From Alkalihalobacillus alcalophilus ATCC 27647 = CGMCC 1.3604 (GTDB taxonomy: Bacteria > Bacillota > Bacilli > Bacillales > Bacillaceae_D), in the NCBI RefSeq assembly GCF_000292245.2, contig NZ_ALPT02000009.1, positions 7,805-71,804 on the forward strand: a DNA stretch of 64,000 bases. The letters are read 5' to 3'. How positions within the stretch are numbered: position 1 is the stretch's first letter; each line of letters opens with the position of its first letter. The position numbers and the translations under genes were made by a program. A model generated the notes under the pieces. The model was given only the letters and a program-made list of their open reading frames with translations. It was not told the origin of the DNA and did no database searches. Positions 18,213 to 27,819 of the stretch are shown here, piece after piece.

Positions 18213-19562
18213 TTAATAGTTCTGCATATACTGGTCACGTTCCCAAGGGTGAACTTGTGTGCGGAACATATCCCATTCGATTTCTTTTGCTTCGATGAAG
18301 TGCTCGATAGCGTGCTCACCTAATGCTTTCACTAGAACTTCGTCTTTGACTAATGTGTCAATTGCGTCTTTTAGTGTTGCTGGTAAGTCATTGATTCCTT
18401 CTTCGATGCGCTCTTCTTTGCTCATGATGTAGATGTTACGATCTGTTGCTGCTGGTGGAGTGATTTTTCTCTTAATTCCATCAAGACCAGCGGCAAGCAT
18501 TGCGGCCATAGCTAAGTATGGGTTCGCTGCTGGATCTGGGCTACGAACTTCGATACGGGTACTTACACCACGAGAAGATGGGATACGTACAAGTGGGCTA
18601 CGGTTACGCATAGACCATGCTACATATACAGGTGCTTCATAACCAGGAACTAAACGCTTATAAGAGTTAACAATCGGGTTTGTGATAGCTGTAAAAGCTT
18701 CTGCATGCTCTAAAATTCCACCTAGGAATTGCATTGCTGTTTCACTTAATTGTGATTCTGTTGATTCATCAAAGAAAACATTTCCTTCTTTATCAAATAA
18801 AGACATGTTACAGTGCATCCCAGAACCGTTTACACCAAATAGTGGTTTCGGCATGAAAGTTGCGTGTAACCCGTGCTTACGAGCAATTGTTTTTACAACT
18901 AGTTTAAATGTTTGAATATGGTCACAAGCTGTAACCGCATCAGCATATTTAAAATCAATCTCGTGCTGACCTGGTGCTACCTCGTGGTGAGATGCTTCGA
19001 TATCAAAGCCCATATCTTCAAGCTCTAATACGATATCACGACGGCAGTTTTCTCCTAGATCTGTTGGTGCTAAATCAAAATAGCCACCTTTATCGTTTAA
19101 TTCTAAAGTCGGTTCGCCATTTTCATCATTTTTGAATAAGAAGAATTCTGGCTCTGGTCCAATGTTAAAAGCTGTGAAACCAAGATCTTCTGCTTCTTTA
19201 AGCACTCGCTTCAAAATACCACGTGGGTCTCCTTCAAATGGAGTTGGTTCTTCGCCAGGCTTTCCTGGAAAATAAATATCACAAATTAAACGGGCTACCT
19301 TACCTTTTTCAGGAGTCCATGGGAAAATAACCCATGTGTCAAGATCTGGATATAAATACATATCAGATTCCTCGATACGAACAAAACCTTCAATTGATGA
19401 ACCGTCAAACATCATTTTGTTATCTAATGCTTTTGTTAATTGGTCAATTGGAATCTCGACGTTTTTAATCGTTCCTAATAAATCTGAAAACTGCAAGCGA
19501 ATAAAACGGACGTTGTTTTCTTGTGCATTTTGAATAATGTCTTCTTTTGTAAACTTAGCCAT
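18213..19562 (-). CDS. glnA: Glutamine synthetase, type I-alpha
   Basis: Makes glutamine from glutamate, ammonia and ATP; forms a dodecamer. It is 449 aa (B. subtilis 444). Motifs: [11 protein letters not shown] (about 49-59), glutamate-binding [14 protein letters not shown] (about 190-203), [11 protein letters not shown] (about 240) and [12 protein letters not shown] (about 337). GSI-alpha features include Arg in [10 protein letters not shown], the residue used for glutamine feedback in B. subtilis. It is the second gene of glnRA, 76 bases after glnR, so it is controlled by GlnR and TnrA; in B. subtilis the feedback-inhibited enzyme itself modulates both regulators. Start at 19560-19562 has an AGGGGC-type site. 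Confidence 0.98.
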   Translation of the reverse strand: MAKFTKEDIIQNAQENNVRFIRLQFSDLLGTIKNVEIPIDQLTKALDNKMMFDGSSIEGFVRIEESDMYLYPDLDTWVIFPWTPEKGKVARLICDIYFPGKPGEEPTPFEGDPRGILKRVLKEAEDLGFTAFNIGPEPEFFLFKNDENGEPTLELNDKGGYFDLAPTDLGENCRRDIVLELEDMGFDIEASHHEVAPGQHEIDFKYADAVTACDHIQTFKLVVKTIARKHGLHATFMPKPLFGVNGSGMHCNMSLFDKEGNVFFDESTESQLSETAMQFLGGILEHAEAFTAITNPIVNSYKRLVPGYEAPVYVAWSMRNRSPLVRIPSSRGVSTRIEVRSPDPAANPYLAMAAMLAAGLDGIKRKITPPAATDRNIYIMSKEERIEEGINDLPATLKDAIDTLVKDEVLVKALGEHAIEHFIEAKEIEWDMFRTQVHPWERDQYMQNY

Positions 19563-19638
19563 TCTATGTAAGCCCCTTTCAATCCTAATTATATTGAAAA
19601 GATTTCCTCAAGAATCAGAAATCTATTCCATCCATATT

Positions 19639-20028
19639 TTACGTATTAAAAAAACGAGAAAGTTGTCCTTGTATAAGCGACGTTTTGCCGAGCTTTCCGG
19701 CATCTTGTAATTCCTTCTTTAATAATCTGCGTAACTCTTGATCCGATAGTTCTTTTTTCGGTGTAGAGCTGTTCTTTTTTTCGTTTTCTTTTTCTTCTAA
19801 AAAATGTTTGATTGCGGAAATATTAAAGCCTTTTTCCAACATCTCTTTAATTTCCAATAGGCGATCAACATCATTAAAAGAAAATAAACGCTGATTACCT
19901 TTTGTACGAATTGGATGAACCAATTTATTTTCCTCATAGTAACGAATCTGTCTTGCGGTCAAATCGGTTAGCTGCATCACAATTCCAATTGGAAACAATG
20001 GCATATTACGACGATCTTCTATTTTCAT
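19639..20028 (-). CDS. glnR: MerR-family repressor GlnR of the glnRA operon
   Basis: Nitrogen repressor, 129 aa. The N-terminal winged helix ([25 protein letters not shown], given here by position: residues 10-34) is the MerR type; the dimerisation helix follows at about 50-75. The C-terminal tail ends GQLSRFF, the region through which glutamine-bound GlnA relieves autoinhibition in B. subtilis. ATG 20026-20028 follows GGAGGTGA. It is autoregulated through two boxes in its promoter. Confidence 0.96.
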   Translation of the reverse strand: MKIEDRRNMPLFPIGIVMQLTDLTARQIRYYEENKLVHPIRTKGNQRLFSFNDVDRLLEIKEMLEKGFNISAIKHFLEEKENEKKNSSTPKKELSDQELRRLLKKELQDAGKLGKTSLIQGQLSRFFNT

Positions 20029-20065
20029 ACCGTCACCTCCGATTCCATACTATTAGACTACTAGA

Positions 20066-20104
20066 TGTAAGAATCAATGTCAACTAATGTTACATTACCT
20101 AACA
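20066..20104 (-). promoter_or_regulatory. glnRA promoter with two GlnR/TnrA boxes
   Basis: Site 1 at 20088-20104 is TGTTA-N7-TAACA on the minus strand, an exact match to TGTNAN7TNACA. Site 2 at 20066-20082 matches with one change. Centres are 22 bases apart, about two turns, as in B. subtilis glnRA. A -35 TTGACA (minus, 20078-20083) lies inside site 2; the -10 is not clear (TAGTCT at 17 bases). Confidence 0.8.
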
Positions 20105-21364
20105 TCAATTTTCTTCATTGACAATTTTTAACGAATCAATTGCTTGAATAACTGCGATTTTTACATGTTCATATGTTAACCCACCTTGGACATAAGCGAC
20201 ATACGGTGGCCTAATCGGGCCATCTGCTGTTAATTCAATACTTGCTCCTTGAATAAATGTTCCCGCTGCCATAATAACATCATCTTCATAACCTGGCATT
20301 GGGCTTGGATGAGGAGTGACATGGGCATTAACTGGTGAAGCGGCTTGAATCGCTTGGCAAAACTTAATCATCGCTTCTGCTGTTGGAAAACGAACAGACT
20401 GAATTAAATCCGTTCTTTTATCATTCCAACTAGGCGAAGTGCTCATTCCTAAGTCCTCTAAACAAGCAGCTGTAAAAGTCGCACCCTTTAATGCTTGAGC
20501 GACAACATGTGGCGCTAGGAAAAAACCTTGATACATCTCTTGTAAACTATATAGGCTAGCCCCTCCTTCACGTCCAATACCCGGAGCCGCTAACCGATAC
20601 GAAGCTAACTCAATTAATTCTTCCTTACCGACAATATATCCACCCGTTTTAACAATTCCACCACCTGGATTTTTGATAAGCGAACCAGCCATCAGATCGG
20701 CTCCAACCTGACACGGTTCCATCTCCTCAACGAATTCCCCATAACAATTATCAACAAAAATAATGACGTCTTCTTTAATCGTACGTATAAATTCGATCAT
20801 TTTTTTGATTTCTGAAATGGTAAAGGACGGGCGAGCGTCATAACCTTTAGAACGTTGAATTCCGATCACTTTAGTCTTTGAAGTAATCGCTTGAGTGATT
20901 TCCCTCTCATTAATCCAACCATTTTCTAAAAGGGGAATCGCTCGATAATCAATCTGAAATTCTTTTAACGAACCATGCCCATTGCCTCTTATACCGACAA
21001 TTTCCTCAAGTGTATCATACGGTTTTCCCGTAATATAAATTAATTCATCACCTGGCCTTAAAACCCCAAATAAGCAAGTCGCAATTGCGTGAGTTCCGGA
21101 AATGATTTGCGGGCGTACTAACGCTGCTTCCCCACCAAAAACATCCGCATAAATCGCTTCCAATGTATCGCGGCCGACATCATCATAGCCATATCCAGTC
21201 GAGGGTGTAAAATGAAAATCTGCCACCTGATGTTTTTTATAAGACTCCAACACTTTTGCTTGATTGACCATCGCTACATAATCAAATTGTTTATGAACGG
21301 AATCTATTTTATCCTCTACCCGCTGAATTAGAGCTTGAAACTTTTCATTTTGTAACAGTTGCAT
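20105..21364 (-). CDS. ynbB: PLP-dependent Cys/Met metabolism-type enzyme YnbB
   Basis: Fold-type I PLP enzyme of the 'aluminium resistance'/methionine gamma-lyase-like family, 419 aa (B. subtilis YnbB 421). Seen: cofactor region GTHAIATCLFGVLRPGDEL, Asp in VIIFVDNCYGEFVE, and the Schiff-base lysine in AGSLIKNPGGGI (about residue 235). ATG 21362-21364 follows AAAGGAG. It is placed between spoVK and glnR as in B. subtilis. The physiological substrate is not established; a C-S lyase role is inferred from the fold. Confidence 0.9.
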   Translation of the reverse strand: MQLLQNEKFQALIQRVEDKIDSVHKQFDYVAMVNQAKVLESYKKHQVADFHFTPSTGYGYDDVGRDTLEAIYADVFGGEAALVRPQIISGTHAIATCLFGVLRPGDELIYITGKPYDTLEEIVGIRGNGHGSLKEFQIDYRAIPLLENGWINEREITQAITSKTKVIGIQRSKGYDARPSFTISEIKKMIEFIRTIKEDVIIFVDNCYGEFVEEMEPCQVGADLMAGSLIKNPGGGIVKTGGYIVGKEELIELASYRLAAPGIGREGGASLYSLQEMYQGFFLAPHVVAQALKGATFTAACLEDLGMSTSPSWNDKRTDLIQSVRFPTAEAMIKFCQAIQAASPVNAHVTPHPSPMPGYEDDVIMAAGTFIQGASIELTADGPIRPPYVAYVQGGLTYEHVKIAVIQAIDSLKIVNEEN

Positions 21365-21444
21365 AAATTTCTCCTTTTTTCATAACAAATTCAGATCATT
21401 TTATTATAACATTTAGCCCTCTCAAGCAAAAGCAACCCAAACTA

Positions 21445-21472
21445 AAAAGGACCCCTACAGCAAGGTCCTTTT
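21445..21472 (-). terminator. Terminator overlapping the spoVK stop codon
   Basis: AAAAGGACC (21445-21453) pairs with GGTCCTTTT (21464-21472). On the minus strand it ends in a thymine run. The spoVK stop codon (21471-21473) lies inside the stem. Confidence 0.8.
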
Positions 21473-22445
21473 ACCGTGTATTCACTCTTGATGAATGAAA
21501 ATTAAAGTCTTCCGCTTCTAACGTTTCAAGATGCTTTCGTTCAAAGTTCCCTAAACGTAATAGTCTAACCGCCTGTAAGCGGATTGCTTCTTCAATCAAA
21601 TTCCGGATATATCGCCCATTACTAAACGCACGCTCTTGTTCAATCCGTATTTGCTTAAGATGTTCACGGATATGGCGAATCGCTTCCGTTGTTAACTTAT
21701 ATTCCCTTTCATGGGCCATGCCAATTAAAATTTCAATGAGCTCCTCTAACGTGTAATTAGGAAAATCCATCGCAATCGGAAAACGTGAGGGCAATCCTGG
21801 ATTTAACGATAAAAAATAATCCATTTCGCGTGAATAGCCTGCTAGGATAAGCACAAATGAATGTTGTTGATCCTCCATCGCCTTCACTAATGTATCAATC
21901 GCTTCCTTGCCAAAATCCTTCTCCCCACCTCTTGCCAACGAATAAGCCTCATCGACAAATAACACACCACCATGAGCTTTTTTAATAACCTCTCTTGTTT
22001 TCTGAGCCGTGTGGCCAATATATTCTCCGACTAAATCGGCCCGCTCCACTTCTAGTAAATGCCCTTTTTCTAAAACATTCATTTCATGAAAAAACTCTGC
22101 AATAATTCGGGCGACCGTTGTTTTTCCTGTGCCAGGGTTACCTTTAAAAATCATATGCAACACTTGCTTTGACACTTTTAAACCATTTTGCTCACGACAT
22201 CGATTGACATATAGCCACGCATAAATTTCGTTAATTAATTTTTTAACATCCTTTAGTCCGATAAAATCCTCCATACGTTTTTCAAATCGTTTTAAAATTT
22301 CATGTTTTTCTTTATCTTCCTCGGAATAATAAACGAGTGACTGGGGTTCCTTCAATTCATACCTCGTTTGGTTTAACACCACATTAATACGTCCATTTTT
22401 CCTCGTGTTAATCGGGTTACTCATGCTGCTCACCCTTCCATCCAT
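21471..22445 (-). CDS. spoVK: Stage V sporulation protein K, AAA+ ATPase
   Basis: CbbX-like AAA+ ATPase needed for spore maturation, 324 aa (B. subtilis 322). Walker A GNPGTGKTT (about residues 114-122), Walker B GVLFVDEAYSLARGG (about 173-187), sensor 1 LILAGYS and arginine finger region NPGLPSRFP. The N-terminal 70 residues are less conserved (KNGRINVVLN). It stands between ynbB and the plus-strand recombinase gene; in B. subtilis it is expressed in the mother cell under sigma-E. I could not find a convincing sigma-E promoter in the 115-base gap to the divergent gene. Confidence 0.95.
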   Translation of the reverse strand: MDGRVSSMSNPINTRKNGRINVVLNQTRYELKEPQSLVYYSEEDKEKHEILKRFEKRMEDFIGLKDVKKLINEIYAWLYVNRCREQNGLKVSKQVLHMIFKGNPGTGKTTVARIIAEFFHEMNVLEKGHLLEVERADLVGEYIGHTAQKTREVIKKAHGGVLFVDEAYSLARGGEKDFGKEAIDTLVKAMEDQQHSFVLILAGYSREMDYFLSLNPGLPSRFPIAMDFPNYTLEELIEILIGMAHEREYKLTTEAIRHIREHLKQIRIEQERAFSNGRYIRNLIEEAIRLQAVRLLRLGNFERKHLETLEAEDFNFHSSRVNTR

Positions 22446-22560
22446 TACTCCCTTATGTTAATCATACGCTACAAATTAAAAATTGTGACAAATGCCTATA
22501 AAAACATTCAAATACCTACACTTAAATGTATAATATGAGAAAAGCGGAGGTGATGTTTAT

Positions 22561-23574
22561 ATGACCGATTCCTCTTTTCCGACATTCGTCCATTCCTATT
22601 TAGATAATTTGTATATAAAAGGAAGAAAAGCTTCAACGATTAAACGATACGAGCATGATTTTAGCTTATTCTTTCGATGGCTTTCTCAGCAAACGAAAGG
22701 CCGAACAATCGAGAGTGAATGGATGAATATTACAAAAGAACAGGTCCAGCAATTTATAACCTATCTGTTTGAAGAAAAAGAACACCAAATTCGAACCGTC
22801 AGAAGAATCCATTCAGCACTCAAACAGCTAGCTAAATATTGTATAGAAGAAAATTTCTGCAAAGAGCATCCCTTTGCTTTTTCAGGCGCACCTGAGCTGA
22901 TTCTCACCCCTTTAAAACCGTCAGAATGGGTCTCATCACAGGAAGTTTCACAATTTATCCAAACACTACGGTCAAACAAAAATTTAAGTGAACAGCAGCT
23001 AGAAGTTCGTCCCTTATTAAAAGCACGTAATGAATTCATTGTGAAATTATTTTTGCATTATGGACTTACCTTACAAGAAGCTGTTGATCTAACCATGACA
23101 CAAATGAAGTTTGAATCGGGCACGATTGAAATAAATGGAGAAGCAGATAAGCGTTCCATCCATTTAAGTCAGCCTGACCGACAACTTGCTTTTTCTTATT
23201 ATCAAAAGATCCCTGAACCGGTCAGACCGAGATTACATGAGAATGACCCTTTTCTCGTAGCCTTTGATTTTCAAAGAAAAACATATCGCTGGTCTTACGA
23301 AGAGGACAAGCCAAAACAGTTAACGAACATCGCCATCCAAAAAATGATCCGACTCGAAGTGGCAAGAGGCGAGCTTCGCAAAGGGATATCGGCTCAACAT
23401 TTGCGGAATCGCTATATTTTACATGCTCTACTGCAAGGCGAATTAACTGAAAATGTCCAAAAGAAATTAGGTTTAAAATCACCCTTATCATTCCACCGAT
23501 ACGTGCTCACCATTGATAAATTAACCGAAGAACAAAGGCACGATCTACTACAGCAATACGGTCGAAAAGATTAA
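22561..23574 (+). CDS. Tyrosine recombinase/integrase homologue with degenerate active site
   Basis: 337 aa, XerC/D architecture: SAM-like N-terminal core-binding domain (about 5-105, IKGRKASTIKRYEHD, VRRIHSALKQLAKYC) and a C-terminal catalytic-like domain (about 140-330). The box I arginine is absent (HYGLTLQEAV instead of TGLRxSEL); box II reads SAQHLRNRYILHALL, keeping the Arg but not the flanking His residues; the last box is LGLKSPLSFHRYVL, with Tyr kept but the preceding His lost. Start ATG 22561 follows GCGGAGGTGAT. It is transcribed divergently from spoVK and ends in a shared bidirectional terminator. It is probably not an active recombinase of the normal mechanism; its role is unknown. 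Confidence 0.8.
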   Translation: MTDSSFPTFVHSYLDNLYIKGRKASTIKRYEHDFSLFFRWLSQQTKGRTIESEWMNITKEQVQQFITYLFEEKEHQIRTVRRIHSALKQLAKYCIEENFCKEHPFAFSGAPELILTPLKPSEWVSSQEVSQFIQTLRSNKNLSEQQLEVRPLLKARNEFIVKLFLHYGLTLQEAVDLTMTQMKFESGTIEINGEADKRSIHLSQPDRQLAFSYYQKIPEPVRPRLHENDPFLVAFDFQRKTYRWSYEEDKPKQLTNIAIQKMIRLEVARGELRKGISAQHLRNRYILHALLQGELTENVQKKLGLKSPLSFHRYVLTIDKLTEEQRHDLLQQYGRKD

Positions 23575-23677
23575 GTCAGCCATTTATTCGTATTGATTCA
23601 CTAGATTTTATTTGGCAACATTAGGTTAAAGTCTGCTACTAAGGAGCTTTTACTCATAACTTTTCACTGCAAAAATC

Positions 23678-23720
23678 AAAAAAAGACTCTTCTATGATTC
23701 AACGAGAAGAGTCTTTTTTT
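23678..23720. terminator. Bidirectional terminator between the recombinase homologue and hfq
   Basis: Perfect arms AAAAAAGACTCTTCT and AGAAGAGTCTTTTTT give thymine runs on both strands. It serves the plus-strand recombinase gene and the minus-strand hfq transcript. Confidence 0.85.
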
Positions 23721-23781
23721 TCAAGCTATTATCGGTACCCTAAAACAACTAGTATATTGTCATTACTATTCGGGAAAACCG

Positions 23782-24015
23782 TTATGTAAGGTCTGATTCA
23801 CTTTTTAGCTGAACATTACGTTGTGGTGCAAAGGTTGAAATCGCGTGTTTATACACCAACTGTTGCTTACCTTCTGTTTCTAAAATAATTGTAAAGTTAT
23901 CAAAACCTTTTACGAGTCCACGTAATTGGAATCCATTTAAAAGGAAAACAGTTACGGAAATGTTGTCTTTTCTTAACTGGTTTAAAAATTGGTCCTGAAT
24001 ATTAATAGTTTTCAT
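23782..24015 (-). CDS. hfq: RNA chaperone Hfq
   Basis: Sm-like hexameric RNA-binding protein, 77 aa (B. subtilis 73). Sm1 region [21 protein letters not shown] and Sm2 motif YKHAISTF are clear; residues QDQFLNQLR form the N-terminal helix. Start ATG 24013-24015 has GAGGGGGAC upstream. It follows miaA by 30 bases, the usual miaA-hfq arrangement. Confidence 0.97.
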   Translation of the reverse strand: MKTINIQDQFLNQLRKDNISVTVFLLNGFQLRGLVKGFDNFTIILETEGKQQLVYKHAISTFAPQRNVQLKSESDLT

Positions 24016-24045
24016 GATTCTGTCCCCCTCATTTTAGCTATCTCT

Positions 24046-24990
24046 TTATTTCGATATATTTTTTAGATTTCCTTCCACAAACTCAGATATTTGCAGAAAA
24101 ACTTTTTCTGTTAACCCTTCTGATACATCAAACCATGTAGTATTCGTTTTATTTCGAAACCAAGTATACTGTCTTTTCGCATATCGTCTAGAGTTTTGTT
24201 TCAATTTTTCAATCGCTTCTTCTAATGAATACAACCCGTCAAAATAACTGTATAACTCTTTATATCCAATCGCTTGCACACTTTGAACATCCTTAATGCC
24301 TTGGTTATACAGGTGTTCGACTTCTTCAATTAAACCGTTTTTGACCATCATATCGACACGACTATTAATTCGCTCATACAGTTGTTCACGAGGCATCGTT
24401 AATCCAATCATCGCTAAGTGATAACGTTCTTCCTCTGGCATGTTCTTTTGCTGCTTAGTAAAAGAAATTCCTGTTACTTTAAACACTTCAAGAGCCCGAA
24501 TGACACGGCGGATATTATTCGGATGAATGACCTCTTTTGCATCTGGATCAACTGAAAGAAGTTGAGTATATAATGCCTCAACACCATGAACAGACACAAA
24601 TTGTTCTAGTTCTTTTCGATACGTCAAGTCTTCTTCCGTCTCTGAAAACTGATAACCTTTAATAATCGAATTCACATAAAGCCCTGTTCCACCCGTTAAA
24701 ATCGGCACCTTCTTTTTTTGATTGAGCCTTGTTATTAAAGGTACCACAAGTTCTTGGAAGTCTGCTACTGAAAAGGCTTCATTTGGGTCTTTAATATCAA
24801 TTAAATGATGAGGAATCCCTTGCATCTCTTCCTCATTTACCTTCGCGGTCCCAATATCCATTCCACGATAGATTTGCATGGAATCACCACTAATGATTTC
24901 TCCACCATACTTTTTTGCAAGTTCAATACTAAGTGCCGTTTTTCCGACGCCTGTCGGACCTACTATCGAGATTAAATCTTCCTTCATCAT
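24046..24990 (-). CDS. miaA: tRNA dimethylallyltransferase
   Basis: Adds a dimethylallyl group to A37 of tRNAs reading UNN codons; MiaB (32572-34197) later methylthiolates that base. 314 aa, typical. P-loop GPTGVGKTALS (about residue 11-21), the DxxQxYRGMDIGTAK substrate motif (GDSMQIYRGMDIGTAK) and GGTGLYVNSII are visible. The start is ATG 24988-24990 or the next codon, with GGGAG close upstream. It sits between the YpiP-like methyltransferase and hfq. Confidence 0.96.
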   Translation of the reverse strand: MMKEDLISIVGPTGVGKTALSIELAKKYGGEIISGDSMQIYRGMDIGTAKVNEEEMQGIPHHLIDIKDPNEAFSVADFQELVVPLITRLNQKKKVPILTGGTGLYVNSIIKGYQFSETEEDLTYRKELEQFVSVHGVEALYTQLLSVDPDAKEVIHPNNIRRVIRALEVFKVTGISFTKQQKNMPEEERYHLAMIGLTMPREQLYERINSRVDMMVKNGLIEEVEHLYNQGIKDVQSVQAIGYKELYSYFDGLYSLEEAIEKLKQNSRRYAKRQYTWFRNKTNTTWFDVSEGLTEKVFLQISEFVEGNLKNISK

Positions 24991-25017
24991 CTTCTCCCTT
25001 TTTTGAGCTTTCCAAAC

Positions 25018-25812
25018 CTAATCATTAAGATCTTTTTTATTCATATCCAAAAAACCGTAATGAAAGGTTGCATGACCTCGTTTTAATACAGAAAATTGAA
25101 ATTGCGAAAAGCGACTACTTTGCCAATGATCTTTTAAAACAACTCGATGTTTCGCCACTCGTTTCGCTTCTTGGATCGCCTCTTCACTAATCGTGCCATA
25201 ATGAGCCAGACTTCTTAAGCCACTTATGCCCTTTGATTCAAGTATCGCTTGTTCAAACATCGGGTCAAAATAGACAACGTCAAATGAGTTATCCGGTTGT
25301 TCTTTTAAATAATCGAGGTGATGAGCATGCCCTACTGTGATTTTTTTCATTAAATCAAGTAAGTCCGCTCGTCCGTCTGTCCAAGAGTTCAAACCGATTC
25401 GAACGAGTGTTGCGATTACAAAATTTTCTTCTACCCCGATAACTCGACCACTCTCTCCTACTAAATATTGCGCCACTAAACTATCAGAAGCTAGTCCAAG
25501 CGTACAATCGAGAAAACTCATACCTGTTTGAAGCTCTGAGGCTGCTTTTAATGGTTCAAGCTGATTTTTTTCGATTTGTTTAATTCGGACAAATGCAGAA
25601 TTAGGATGATAAAAAAATGGCTCTGCTGAATCTTTAGGGAAAAATTGAATCTTTTCGCTCCCAACGACAATCATGTCCTGTAAAAATCGTTGTTGCAGTG
25701 TTCGAACAGATTCACCACCGCGTTCGACAAATTTCCCCTTCAGTATTTCCGCAAGTTCATTTGCTTTTTGTTCTAATCTTTTAGCGTTTTTTCGCACCGT
25801 TGTTACAATCAC
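25018..25812 (-). CDS. Class I SAM-dependent methyltransferase, YpiP-like
   Basis: 264 aa. The SAM-binding motif I is recognisable in MSFLDCTLGLASDSLVAQYL (about residue 97-116), the acidic strand 2 in GRVIGVEEN, and motif IV in FDVVYFDPMFEQ (about 182-193), whose DPMF resembles RsmJ-type rRNA methyltransferases. The N-terminus (VRKNAKRLEQKANELAEIL) is a basic helix that may bind nucleic acid. It lies between mutL and miaA with gaps of 27 bases on each side, so it is part of the mutS-mutL-miaA-hfq transcript. The nucleic acid target is unknown. Confidence 0.8.
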   Translation of the reverse strand: MIVTTVRKNAKRLEQKANELAEILKGKFVERGGESVRTLQQRFLQDMIVVGSEKIQFFPKDSAEPFFYHPNSAFVRIKQIEKNQLEPLKAASELQTGMSFLDCTLGLASDSLVAQYLVGESGRVIGVEENFVIATLVRIGLNSWTDGRADLLDLMKKITVGHAHHLDYLKEQPDNSFDVVYFDPMFEQAILESKGISGLRSLAHYGTISEEAIQEAKRVAKHRVVLKDHWQSSRFSQFQFSVLKRGHATFHYGFLDMNKKDLND

Positions 25813-25839
25813 ACTGTTCTCTCCTCATTAACCAATCCA

Positions 25840-27801
25840 TTACATAACCCGTTTGAACATCTTTTCTAATTCATATGTTGAAAAATGGATCAATATGGGA
25901 CGCCCATGTGGACATGTAAATGGATCACTGCTTTTTCTTAACGTCTCTAACAGTGCAAAAATCTCATCATGTCGTAAATGTCGATTCGCTTTAATCGCTG
26001 CTTTACACGACATTAAAATAGCTGCCTCTTCGCGCAAAGTTCCGATATCCACTTTATTTGTTGATAAAAGCTGTTCAATAATTTCACGAATCGTTTCTTC
26101 TTCTAAACCTTTAGGTAACCAAGTCGGGTGAGAACGCACTATAAACGTATGAGGGCCGAATTCTTCTAAAAACACTCCAACCTGCCTTAATTTATCGATA
26201 TGTTCTACTATCATTGCCATCTCTTGCTGAGTGCATTCAATTGTAAAAGGCACGAGTAAATCCTGAACATTCGGTTCGGTCTCTTTCACCTTTTCACGAA
26301 AAAATTCATACTTAATTCGTTCTTGGGCAGCATGTTGGTCAATTAAATACATTCCATGTTCATTTTGGGCGATAATATACGTCCCATGCATTTGACCGAC
26401 CGGATAAAGAATTGGCACTCTTGAAGGCTCAAGCTCTTGTTGAACTTCAACTTGTTCAGCCACTGATTCCTGTTCTATTAAGTTTGAGCGCTCTGACTCT
26501 TTTACACTCTGTTCAAACTCCGTCACGCCCCGTTCTTCTTCGTCACTTAACTCTGATGCAGTAAAGGGGCTTGATTCTAGCTGCGGTGCTTTTTCATTTA
26601 CAACTTCTGGCTCCAAACATTTTTCTTCACTTTTTGTTTCAGAAAAGGATGGCGTTTGGTAGCTATCAACTTGTGGAAAGGGTTCATAAACTTGTTTGCT
26701 CTGAGCTTCTTTCCCTATTTCGTTTATTTGGGCTTGCTGCTTTGTTTCAAAATCAAGCGATAACTGTTCACTCGCTAGTTTTGTCGCCTTTTTAACATTC
26801 GCTTCTGGAATTAACGTTTGTTTTTTGAAGATAGAAACTACGGACTCCGTTATCAGCTGACTAAGCTCAGCTTCTTTGCTTAAACGAACTTCTAATTTAG
26901 CCGGATGAACATTGACATCGATTAAAAGTGGGTCCATCTCAATCGAGAGCACCACAATCGGAAAACGACCAATTGGCAACAGCGTATGGTAACCCGCTTG
27001 AATTGCCTTGGCGAGGACAAAATTTCGAATATAGCGCCCATTGACGATAATCGAAATATACTGTCTTGAAGCTCTCGTTATTTCTGGCCTGCACACAAAG
27101 CCATGTAAAGAATAATCGAGGGTTTCTCCTTTTATTTCGAGCATTTCTTTCGCAATGTTACGTCCATAAATCGCCGCGATGACTTGTTTTCGATCGCCAT
27201 TCCCTAATGTTTTTAAGAGCAATTTACCATCATGAAACAATTCAAACGCAATATTAGGATGAGCCATCGCCAAACGATTCATAATATCACTAACATTTCC
27301 CGCTTCTGTTGTAACTGTTTTTAAATATTTTAAACGAGCCGGTGTATTAAAAAATAAGTGAGTAACTTTAATTTCGGTTCCTTTTCGTGTCGCAGCTGCT
27401 GTTTTTTCAACAATTTCGCCGCCTTCTAATTTAATTTCTGTACCAGCCCCAATACCTGTACTCGTTTTTAAAGTTAAGTGAGCAACGGAGGCGATACTTG
27501 GCAAAGCTTCCCCACGAAAACCGAGCGTTTTAATATGAAACAAATCGCGGTCGGTTTGAATTTTACTCGTGGCATGCCGCAAAAATGCTGTCTCAACATC
27601 GTCATTTTCCATTCCGTCACCATTATCGACAATCCGGATCGAACTTAAGCCACCCTCTTCAATTTCAACGAGGATATGAGAACTGTTCGCATCAATCGCA
27701 TTTTCTACTAGCTCTTTGACAATTGAAGCAGGACGTTCAACAACCTCACCTGCCGCAATTTTATTCGATAAACTATCGTGTAGCTGTTTAATTTTCCCCA
27801 T
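25840..27801 (-). CDS. mutL: DNA mismatch repair protein MutL
   Basis: Couples MutS mismatch recognition to strand nicking. 653 aa from ATG 27799-27801, chosen for GGAGG 7 bases upstream; the longer frame would start inside that site. GHKL ATPase motifs: [21 protein letters not shown] region (residues about 18-38) and [13 protein letters not shown] (about 93-105). A low-complexity acidic linker runs about 335-470. The C-terminal endonuclease domain carries the metal site DQHAAQERI and CPHGRP, so this MutL is the nicking type found where MutH is absent. It starts 19 bases after the mutS stop. Confidence 0.97.
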   Translation of the reverse strand: MGKIKQLHDSLSNKIAAGEVVERPASIVKELVENAIDANSSHILVEIEEGGLSSIRIVDNGDGMENDDVETAFLRHATSKIQTDRDLFHIKTLGFRGEALPSIASVAHLTLKTSTGIGAGTEIKLEGGEIVEKTAAATRKGTEIKVTHLFFNTPARLKYLKTVTTEAGNVSDIMNRLAMAHPNIAFELFHDGKLLLKTLGNGDRKQVIAAIYGRNIAKEMLEIKGETLDYSLHGFVCRPEITRASRQYISIIVNGRYIRNFVLAKAIQAGYHTLLPIGRFPIVVLSIEMDPLLIDVNVHPAKLEVRLSKEAELSQLITESVVSIFKKQTLIPEANVKKATKLASEQLSLDFETKQQAQINEIGKEAQSKQVYEPFPQVDSYQTPSFSETKSEEKCLEPEVVNEKAPQLESSPFTASELSDEEERGVTEFEQSVKESERSNLIEQESVAEQVEVQQELEPSRVPILYPVGQMHGTYIIAQNEHGMYLIDQHAAQERIKYEFFREKVKETEPNVQDLLVPFTIECTQQEMAMIVEHIDKLRQVGVFLEEFGPHTFIVRSHPTWLPKGLEEETIREIIEQLLSTNKVDIGTLREEAAILMSCKAAIKANRHLRHDEIFALLETLRKSSDPFTCPHGRPILIHFSTYELEKMFKRVM

Positions 27802-27819
27802 TGTATGCCTCCTCTCCAC

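Noticed and set aside
18014..18319. Minus-strand frame spanning the glnA end and the IS left end
   Set aside because: It overlaps the glnA C-terminus in another frame and crosses the terminator; not a gene.
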